64,000 nucleotides of DNA from Sphaerimonospora sp050942215 (GTDB taxonomy: Bacteria > Actinomycetota > Actinomycetes > Streptosporangiales > Streptosporangiaceae): positions 124,001 through 188,000 of the forward strand of contig NZ_CP192056.1 in NCBI RefSeq assembly GCF_050942215.1, given 5' to 3'. Position numbers and translations under genes: made by a program. Under the pieces are notes generated by a model. That model had not been told where the DNA came from. It worked only from the letters and a program-made list of their open reading frames with translations, and ran no database searches. This document shows positions 57,274-64,000 of the stretch, piece after piece (the first letter of the stretch is position 1; each line of letters starts with the position of its first letter).

Positions 57274-59036
57274 CGGGCAGTCCTCTCGGGGCGCGTGGGC
57301 AGGTAACGGATCGCCTCGAAGTAGTCCAGGTAGCGGCCGATGAGCTCGGCGTCCGGGGCCATGCAGTGGATGCCGGAGTCGGCCAGCGCCGACCGGAGGT
57401 TGGCGGTGTCGAAGACGGGCCTGCTGCCGCGATAGCCGAGGTCGGGCGCGGGCTGGTCGGGGCCGAACAGCGGGAGGAAGCGCTCCAGCTCGTTCTCGTC
57501 GCCGCGCCGCACGGCCTCGGTCAGCTCGGCGTACCAGTCGCCGTACGCCAGCCGGCGCAGCGGGTACCCGTGTTCTGCGAGCAGGTCGACGAGCCGGTCC
57601 CAGGGCAGCGGGCGCCCTCCGGGCAGGTTGAACGCTGCGCCGTGCCACTCGCCGCTCAGCGCGATGTGCGACACGGCGGCCGCGCAGAAGTCGACCGGCG
57701 TCATCTCCAGGACGACGTCGAACTCGAGGGCGGCGCCGAGCTGGACACAGCCCTTGAGCGTCGCGTTGAGGAACGTGTCCGTGGCGCAGGCGCCGGTGGT
57801 CTGCGCGCCGGTGATCTGGCCGGGGCGGTGGACGCAGGTCGGCAGGCCGCGCTCATGGGCCTGGGCCATCAGGCGATCACCGACCCATTTCGTCTGCCGG
57901 TAGCCGCCGACGACGCCCTCGGGATCGGTGGCCGCGTCCTCGGCCCACACGTGATCTCCTGGATGGCCGGGGTAGACCGCGAGCGAGGAGATGTAGTGCA
58001 CGGGTTTGACCCGATGCCGGACCGCGAGCCGCAGCACCTCCAGGGTCCCGAGCACGTTCACCGGCTTCAGACCGCGGTACGGCAGCGCGTAGCTGGACCA
58101 GGCGCCGTTGTGCACGATCATCTCGACCTCATGGGCGAGCCGGAGGTACGCCGCCCGGTCCAGGCCCAGGTACGGCCTGGCCAGGTCGCCGGGCACGCCG
58201 GTGAACCGCTGCGCGTCGCCGTCCCGCCACAGCCCGTACCGCTCCATCGTGGCCCTGACCCGTCCGGCGGCCTGTCCGGGTGTGTCGGCGCGGACCAGGA
58301 CGTACAGGTGCGCCGTGGAGCGGTCGAGCAGCTCCCGCATCAGGAAGGCGCCGGTGTAGCCGGTGCCCCCGGTGAGCAGAACGGTGCGGTACGGCGCGGT
58401 CGCGGGTGGTGCGCAGCCGTCAGCCGGGGCGATGTCGGCCGGCAGCGCGGCCTCGGCGGCCAGGTCGGCGGCGGTCAGCGAACGCGGGTGGCGTGACGGT
58501 CCCGGGGCCGGTCCGCCGGCGGACTCCGCGCTTCCGGCGGCCTCCCGGCTTCCGGCGGCGGGGCCGTCGGCGTCGTCCAGGCCGCCCATGCGGCGTACGA
58601 GGCGCTCCACCGTCGGGTCGTCGAACAGCATCCGCGCGCTGATCTGGACGCCGGTCTCGGCCCGTAGCCTGGCCGCGGCCTGGGCTGCGGCCAGTGAGTC
58701 GCCGCCGAGCTCGAAGAAGTCGTCCTTGAGCCCGACCCGGCCCACCCCGAGAACCTCGGCCAGGATCGCGGCGACCCGGGTCTCCCGGGGAGTCCTGGGC
58801 GGCAGGTAGGCCGCTGAGGCGGTGTCGACGGCGGCGACGGCGGGCAGCCGGCCGCGGTCGATCTTGCCGTTGGGCAGCTTGGGCAGCTCGGGCAGGACGA
58901 CGAAGCGGGACGGCACCATCGCCTCCGACAGGTGCGCGGCGGCGAACTCCCGCAGCTCGGCGCGGAGGCCGGCCCAGGTCGCCTGGGCCAGGGGGTCGTT
59001 GGCCGCCGGAGTGGCCGTCTCGGACATGCTGATCAC
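57270..59036 (-). CDS. NRPS protein: adenylation C-terminal subdomain, PCP, terminal thioester reductase
   Basis: 588 residues. Residues about 24-65 are the missing end of an A domain (LREFAAAHLSEAMVPSRFVV, then LPKLPNGKIDRGRLP, the A10 motif with its catalytic Lys). A carrier domain follows with FFELGGDSLAAAQ (Ser about 114), then a reductase domain from about 210: LLTGGTGYTGAFLMRELLDR (NADPH site), VHNGAWSSYALPYRGLKPVN, YISSLAVYPGHP and GGYRQTKWVGDRL (the Tyr-x-x-x-Lys pair). It releases the peptide as an aldehyde or, after a second reduction, an alcohol. The start GTG 59036 overlaps the stop of the upstream NRPS (GTGA); ATG 59027 is the alternative. Confidence 0.92.
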   Translation of the reverse strand: MISMSETATPAANDPLAQATWAGLRAELREFAAAHLSEAMVPSRFVVLPELPKLPNGKIDRGRLPAVAAVDTASAAYLPPRTPRETRVAAILAEVLGVGRVGLKDDFFELGGDSLAAAQAAARLRAETGVQISARMLFDDPTVERLVRRMGGLDDADGPAAGSREAAGSAESAGGPAPGPSRHPRSLTAADLAAEAALPADIAPADGCAPPATAPYRTVLLTGGTGYTGAFLMRELLDRSTAHLYVLVRADTPGQAAGRVRATMERYGLWRDGDAQRFTGVPGDLARPYLGLDRAAYLRLAHEVEMIVHNGAWSSYALPYRGLKPVNVLGTLEVLRLAVRHRVKPVHYISSLAVYPGHPGDHVWAEDAATDPEGVVGGYRQTKWVGDRLMAQAHERGLPTCVHRPGQITGAQTTGACATDTFLNATLKGCVQLGAALEFDVVLEMTPVDFCAAAVSHIALSGEWHGAAFNLPGGRPLPWDRLVDLLAEHGYPLRRLAYGDWYAELTEAVRRGDENELERFLPLFGPDQPAPDLGYRGSRPVFDTANLRSALADSGIHCMAPDAELIGRYLDYFEAIRYLPTRPERTAR

Positions 59037-62000
59037 CGTTCCCTCGGTTCTTCGCCCGCCGCCGGTTCGAACAGGACGGTGAACTCGCCGACCCGGTGCG
59101 GCGAGGCGGGCACGAGGCGGACGGGCCGGCCGTGCGGTTCGCCCGCCGCCACCAGGTCCTCCGGGTCGAGCGCGTCCGGCTCCGCCGTGTCCCACAGGGT
59201 CCGTTCCAGGTCCCAGGCGGTCCGGTCGGCCGGGTGCCGCTCGCCGAGCAGGGCGAGTGCGGCCAGCGGCTGGACCAGCCGCCGGTCGGGCAGCCCGGTC
59301 ACGGTCAGCGCCCGTTCCGGCTCTGTGCCGTCCAGCAGGCGGTGCAGGGCTTCGAGGTCGCCGACCTCATCCCAGGTGAGCTGTTTGCCGCCGGTCCAGA
59401 TGGCCCCGTTGCTCTCGATCGCCCCGATGGCCCCGCCGGTCTCGATTTCCAGTGCGCGCTCGGGGCCGTACAACGTCACGTCCCAGCGGAACCGGGTGAG
59501 CTCGTTGGCGACGCGACCGCGTTTGAGCTCGATCCGCACCCCCGCGCCCACCGACTCGGCGAATTCGGTGAAGAAATCGGTGTTCAGGCACAGCTCACGC
59601 TCGTCGGCCAGGGCGCGGTCGGCGGCAGCCGCGACCTCGGCCGCCGGGGTGAGCGCGGGCGCCCGGTGGAGCTGGGTGTCGGCGTGGAAGCACGGCAGCA
59701 GGGACAGGTCGCGCACGTCGCCGACGAAGACCGCGCCGGCGGGCCCGGCCACGCGGAGGGCCTCGGTCAACGCCCGCAGCAGATATTCGGGACCGGGGAA
59801 GTACTGGACGACCGAGTTGAACAGCACGAGATCAGCCGCGCCGCCGGGCAGCTCGGCCAGCGTCAGCGCGTCGCCCTGACGCAGCATGATGTGACCGGGG
59901 AGGCGACCGCCGACGGCGACGGAGCCGGCGGCGGTGGCCAGCGCGGCCGACGACAGGTCGATGCCCAGGTACGACTCGGCATGTGGAGCGAGTTCCCGCA
60001 GGTAGAGGCCGACGCCCACGCCCACGTCGACGATCTTCCTGGCACCGAGGTCAGCGACGCGCCGCACAGTGTGGCCGAGCCATTCCCGCATCTCGTGGAC
60101 CGGGATGGGTTTCTTCGTGTAGCTGCTCATCCAGCCCGCGAAGTCGTCGCGGTCGTCCGCGGCGGGATCGGTCGTGTAGGCGCCCTCCCAGACGTCACGC
60201 CAGCGTTCGAGGTGTGCCCGCTCGCCGCCGCCGTCCCGGCCGGCCACGGGGGCGACGTAGGCGACGAGCTCGGCGGTCCCGTTGGCGCGCCGGGCCGCGA
60301 CGACCGCGACGGAGGCGACCTCGGGGTGGCGGGAGAGCACGCTCTCCACCTCGTCGGGCTCGATTCGGTGGCCGAGGATCTTGACCTGGCGGTCGGCCCG
60401 GCCGAGGAACTCCAGCACGCCGTCCGTACGCCACCGGACCCGGTCGCCGGTCCGGTACCAGCGCCTGCCCGCCCGCTTCACGAAACGCTCGGCGGTCAGC
60501 TCGGGGCGGTCCAGGTAGCCGGCCGCGACCCCGTCCCCGCCGATCCACAGCTCGCCGGCCACCCCGATCGGCGTCTCCCGGCCGTCCTCGGCGACGACCA
60601 GCACCGGCGTGTTGGCGATAGGGGTCCCGATCGGCGGCGCGGAGGAGCTGACGTCGTGCTCCCGGTCGAGTTCGTGGACGGTCGACCAGATGGTCGTCTC
60701 CGTCGGGCCGTACATGTTGTAGACGCGCATCGAGGGCAGCGCGGTCAGCAGCCGCCGGGCCAGCCCCGACGGGAACGCCTCGCCGCCCACCAGCAGGGCG
60801 CGCAGCGGACGCAGCGCGTCGAGCGCCTCGGCCTGCGCGGCCACAGCGGAGAGGAACGACGGGGTCGCCTGCAGCAGCGTCACCCCGTGCCGGGTGACGA
60901 GCTCGCAGAGGCTTCCCTCGCCGTCGGCCGGGGTCAGCCGCTCGATCATCCGTTCGCCGGCCATGGCGACCGCCGCGCCACGGGTCAGCGGCCACAGCAG
61001 CTCCAGGACCGAGATGTCGAAGGAGACGCTGGTCAAAGCGAGCACGACGTCGCCGGAGCCGGCGCCGATCCGCAGGTCCATGCCGGTGAAGAAGTTGACG
61101 ACGTTGCGGTGCAGCAGCACCGTTCCCTTGGGCCGTCCGGTGGAGCCCGAGGTGTAGATGACGTACACCGGGTCGTCCGGCCCGCTCAGCCGCCGCGGCG
61201 GGTCCGCCGGGTGGGATGCGATCTCGGCCGCCTCTGTCTCCAGCCGTACGACGGCGCGCGCGGGCAGGTCGGCGACTCCGCCGTCGCCGGTGATCAGACA
61301 GTCCAGCGAGGCGTCGGCGGCGATGTAGCGCAGCCGCTCGGCCGGGAATCCCGGGTCGAGCGGGACGTACGCGGCGCCGCTGCGGAGGGTGGCGAGGAGG
61401 GCGACCACGAGGTCGGCGGACCGGGCCACGCTCACCCCGACGCGGCCGCCGCGCCCCGCGCCCCTGGCGCACAGGTGGTGGGCGAGCCTGTTGGCCCGGG
61501 CCGACAGCTCCGCGTAGGTCAGCCGGTCGGGGCCGTCCAGCAGCGCGACGGCGTCCGGCGCCGCCGCGACCTGCCGGTCGATCAGGTCGGCCACGGTGGC
61601 CTCGGTGTCGTACGGCACGGCCGGGCCGTTCCACCGGGCCAGGCGTGCCGACTCGTCCCGGCCGCGAAGGTCGGCGGGCGGCGCCCCCGCCGGGTCGGCG
61701 GCCAGGGTCGCCAGCGCGCGGCCGTAGTAACCGGCCAGGCGCCGGCAGAACTCGGGGTCGAGCCGTGAGACGTCGCAGTCGAGCCACAGGCCGAGGCGGC
61801 CGTCGACCGGGTCGACGAGGAAGTTCGCCGCGAGCGGGAAGTCGGTCTCCGCGACCCCGAAGCCGTCCTCGATGGCGGTGTCGGAGCCCCATCGGCGGTG
61901 GAAGTCCATGAAGTTGACGTACGAGTCCAGCGTGAGATCGCCGTGGTCGCGCAGGATGCGGTGGTAGGGGTAGCGGCGGTGTGGCGCGGTGCGCTGCTCG

Positions 62001-64000
62001 TGCGCGTGGATCCGCTCGGCGAGTTCCCGCCACGACGCGCCGGAGACGGCGAGCCGCAGCGGCAGTGTGTTGAGGAACACGCCGATCACCTGGTCGGCCC
62101 CGGCGGTCTCCAGTCTGCCGTGCCCGACGACGCCGGTCAGCACCTCGTCGCCGGGCGTCACACTGTGCAGGACGGCCGCGTGCACGGCCGCGAGGAACGA
62201 CTTGACGGGCAGCCCGGCGGCCCGCGCGGCCTCGGTCACCCGCACCCCGGTCTCGTCGTCCACCGGCACGTCGAACCGCCGGTGCCGGACGCCGTCGCCC
62301 GCGCCCGTGGACGCGCCTGTGGACGCGGATGTGGTCCGCGACGGCAGCGGCGTGTGCGCGGCTCCCGCCAGTTCGCGCGTCCAGAACTCCCGGTGTTCCG
62401 CACGCCGTGTCGCCTGCCGCTCGGCGGCGACGAAGTCCCGGTAGGCGGACGGCACCTCGGGCAGCCACAGGTCCTCACCGGCCAGGGCGGCCCGATATCG
62501 CTCGACGATCTCGTCGATCATCGCCGCGTCGCTCCAGCCGTCGAGCACCACGTGGTGCTCGACCACGCTGAGCTGGAAGGAGTCCTTGCTCAGCGGGTGT
62601 GCGGTGAACGCCAGCAGCGGGGCGGCGGTCAGGTCGAAGTCGTGGTGTTTGGCGGACTCCGCCCACTCGGCCAGGAACCGGTCACGCCGCCGGTCGTCCA
62701 CGCCGTAGAGGCGTTCGTCCACGGTCAGCGGCACCCGTACGTCCCGGTGCACGAGTTGGAGCGGCTCGCTGAAACCGGTCAGGTGCACGGAGCAGCGCAG
62801 CGCGGGATGCCGTCGGAACGTCCCGTCGAGGGCGGTCAGCAGCAGCCGTTCGTCGAAGGGGAGACGGATGCGGACGCCGGTGACCACCCGATAGACGGAC
62901 GTACCCCGCTCGTACTCCGCGTGGAACGTCATCCCCGCCTGCATCGCGCTCAGCGGATAGGCGTCTTCCAGACCTTCCGGCAGCAGCTCGCGATCGGCCG
63001 GGCCGACCAGCGAGAACGGCTCGGCGGGCGAGCCGCCGGGGGCGTACGGCCGCAGGCGGCGGGCCAGGCCGCGCACGGTCGGGTCGTCGTACAGGTCGTC
63101 CAGGGCGAAGGTGCGGCCGGTTCGCTCCAGTGCGGCGCGCAACCTGAGGCTGAGGATGGAGTCTCCGCCGAGCGCGAAGAACGAGGCGGTGACGTCGACC
63201 CGCCCGGCCCGCAGCACCTCGGCGAACGCGTCGTGCACGAGGCACTCCGACTCGTCGGCGGGCCCCTCGGCATGCCCTTCCACCGGGCTTTCCGCGGAGT
63301 CTTCCGCGGGTACGGCGTCGGCGGTCGCGGCCAGCGCGCGGCGGTCGACCTTGCCGTTGGGCAGCATCGGCAGGGCGTCGAGCGGCACGATACGCGACGG
63401 CACCATGTAGCCGGGCAGCACCCGGCGCAGCGCCTCGGTCAGGGATTCGACGGCGACGCCGGGGGCCACCACGTGGGCGAGCAGCCGTCGTGACCCGTCG
63501 GCCTGCGGCGGCGCGGTCACGACGGCCTCGCGCACGCCGTCGAGAGCGAGCAGCGCCGACTCGATCTCACCGGGCTCGATGCGGAAGCCGCGCACCTTGA
63601 CCTGCTGGTCGACGCGCCCGTGGTACTCGATCACACCGTCCTCTCGCATCGAAGCGAGATCGCCGGTGCGGTACAGCCTCCCGCCGTCGCCCGCGAGGGG
63701 ATGCGAGACGAAACGCTCGGCTGTCTGCTCCGGCCGGTTGAGATAGCCGGTCGCCAGCTGGACTCCGCCGATGTGCAGCTCGCCGACGACGCCGAAGGGC
63801 AGCGGCTCGCCGCCGGGGTCCGGTTCGCCGGGGGCGAGGATGTACAGGCTCGTGTTGGCGACGGCCCGGCCGATCGGCACCGGCCCCTTGGCGTCCCGTG
63901 CGCCGCACCGCCAGTGGGTGACGTCGATGGACGCCTCGGTCGGTCCGTACAGGTTGAACAGCCCGGGGGCGTCCGGCCCCGCACCGTAAAGCGCGAAAAA
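59033..64000 (-). CDS. Nonribosomal peptide synthetase, 5' end outside window: A-PCP-C-A-methyltransferase
   Basis: More than 1655 residues, open at the right edge. Read from 64000 leftwards: A1 from motif A5 (FNLYGPTEASIDVT) through A10 (LPNGKVDR); PCP1 with FFALGGDSILSLRLR (Ser at about 63160); a condensation domain with EHHVVLDGWSD (HHxxxDG, about 62557) and an intact active site; A2 with VYVIYTSGSTGRPKGTVLLH, SFDISVLELLWPLTRG, VYNMYGPTETTIWS, WYRTGDRVR and LGRADRQVKILGHRIEPDEV (A8); then, in place of the A domain C-terminal part, an N-methyltransferase (about 60210-59450; IVDVGVGVGLYLRELAPHAE, DLVLFNSVVQYFPG). The protein stops after the methyltransferase, and the missing A subdomain is on the next gene. 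It is the first gene here of one tightly overlapping operon. Confidence 0.95.
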   Translation of the reverse strand, partial: FFALYGAGPDAPGLFNLYGPTEASIDVTHWRCGARDAKGPVPIGRAVANTSLYILAPGEPDPGGEPLPFGVVGELHIGGVQLATGYLNRPEQTAERFVSHPLAGDGGRLYRTGDLASMREDGVIEYHGRVDQQVKVRGFRIEPGEIESALLALDGVREAVVTAPPQADGSRRLLAHVVAPGVAVESLTEALRRVLPGYMVPSRIVPLDALPMLPNGKVDRRALAATADAVPAEDSAESPVEGHAEGPADESECLVHDAFAEVLRAGRVDVTASFFALGGDSILSLRLRAALERTGRTFALDDLYDDPTVRGLARRLRPYAPGGSPAEPFSLVGPADRELLPEGLEDAYPLSAMQAGMTFHAEYERGTSVYRVVTGVRIRLPFDERLLLTALDGTFRRHPALRCSVHLTGFSEPLQLVHRDVRVPLTVDERLYGVDDRRRDRFLAEWAESAKHHDFDLTAAPLLAFTAHPLSKDSFQLSVVEHHVVLDGWSDAAMIDEIVERYRAALAGEDLWLPEVPSAYRDFVAAERQATRRAEHREFWTRELAGAAHTPLPSRTTSASTGASTGAGDGVRHRRFDVPVDDETGVRVTEAARAAGLPVKSFLAAVHAAVLHSVTPGDEVLTGVVGHGRLETAGADQVIGVFLNTLPLRLAVSGASWRELAERIHAHEQRTAPHRRYPYHRILRDHGDLTLDSYVNFMDFHRRWGSDTAIEDGFGVAETDFPLAANFLVDPVDGRLGLWLDCDVSRLDPEFCRRLAGYYGRALATLAADPAGAPPADLRGRDESARLARWNGPAVPYDTEATVADLIDRQVAAAPDAVALLDGPDRLTYAELSARANRLAHHLCARGAGRGGRVGVSVARSADLVVALLATLRSGAAYVPLDPGFPAERLRYIAADASLDCLITGDGGVADLPARAVVRLETEAAEIASHPADPPRRLSGPDDPVYVIYTSGSTGRPKGTVLLHRNVVNFFTGMDLRIGAGSGDVVLALTSVSFDISVLELLWPLTRGAAVAMAGERMIERLTPADGEGSLCELVTRHGVTLLQATPSFLSAVAAQAEALDALRPLRALLVGGEAFPSGLARRLLTALPSMRVYNMYGPTETTIWSTVHELDREHDVSSSAPPIGTPIANTPVLVVAEDGRETPIGVAGELWIGGDGVAAGYLDRPELTAERFVKRAGRRWYRTGDRVRWRTDGVLEFLGRADRQVKILGHRIEPDEVESVLSRHPEVASVAVVAARRANGTAELVAYVAPVAGRDGGGERAHLERWRDVWEGAYTTDPAADDRDDFAGWMSSYTKKPIPVHEMREWLGHTVRRVADLGARKIVDVGVGVGLYLRELAPHAESYLGIDLSSAALATAAGSVAVGGRLPGHIMLRQGDALTLAELPGGAADLVLFNSVVQYFPGPEYLLRALTEALRVAGPAGAVFVGDVRDLSLLPCFHADTQLHRAPALTPAAEVAAAADRALADERELCLNTDFFTEFAESVGAGVRIELKRGRVANELTRFRWDVTLYGPERALEIETGGAIGAIESNGAIWTGGKQLTWDEVGDLEALHRLLDGTEPERALTVTGLPDRRLVQPLAALALLGERHPADRTAWDLERTLWDTAEPDALDPEDLVAAGEPHGRPVRLVPASPHRVGEFTVLFEPAAGEEPRER

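Noticed and set aside
59096..61768. 890-codon forward frame opposite the NRPS
   Set aside because: Shadow of the adenylation and methyltransferase coding sequence; no domain signatures.

Overview
The window is GC-rich, densely packed actinomycete DNA. GTG starts are common, genes overlap by ATGA or GTGA, and it carries hallmark actinobacterial families: DUF397/XRE pairs, an RsbW-like kinase and STAS protein, DLW-39, a CsoR box, and a pSAM2-type integrative element. The mix of secreted GH5 and GH30 glycanases with a large lipopeptide operon suggests a mycelial actinomycete; Streptosporangiales is my guess, not something the sequence proves.

Layout. 1-644: start of a secreted GH5 glycanase. 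1372-16101: [NiFe]-hydrogenase locus. hypF faces a forward run of a tandem-SIS protein, hypC, hypD and hypE, then the four subunits of a group 3b NADP-type hydrogenase (FeS, FAD, small, large), the maturation protease, a CBS-BON protein and a CtpF-like P2-type ATPase. A predicted F420-type quinone reductase fused to hemerythrin (16588-17613) follows. This set resembles the mycobacterial DosR hypoxia regulon. 17722-25900: PAP2 phosphatase, a promoter-fluoride riboswitch-crcB unit, DinB protein, a CsoR-controlled copZ / His-rich secreted protein / copA operon, a CBS protein coupled to the two-ended remnant of an ion permease, and STAS/RsbW-type regulators. 26049-29065: DUF397, XRE, an anti-sigma kinase, DLW-39 and a HAD hydrolase.

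29218-42051: an integration hotspot at tRNA-Ala(TGC). The 3' end of the tRNA recurs almost exactly at 37717 and 40969 and in degraded form at about 41775, so three element remnants lie in tandem. Remnant 1 is a decayed AICE: ftsK/traB has two frameshifts and is fused to the catalytic end of the integrase, pra and other genes are frameshifted, but immunity-like genes (including an Imm53 homologue) remain. Remnant 2 has an integrase stub, three tiny Cys-rich proteins, a membrane protein and a vapBC module. Remnant 3 has one secreted protein. A vapC fragment lies just beyond.

42186-47845: a sugar ABC importer (lipoprotein plus two permeases) convergent with a Tat-exported GH30-CBM2 glycanase, with LacI-type operator-like palindromes at both ends. 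48177-64000: one minus-strand operon, read right to left. It holds NRPS modules (A-PCP-C-A-methyltransferase), a second protein that completes the interrupted A domain and adds PCP and a terminal reductase, then a fatty acyl-AMP ligase, two acyl-CoA-dehydrogenase-like proteins, an acyl carrier protein, two P450s and an FMN reductase. I infer an N-methylated lipopeptide released reductively as an aldehyde or alcohol, with an unsaturated acyl chain. The break inside the adenylation domain is the most unusual structural feature seen.
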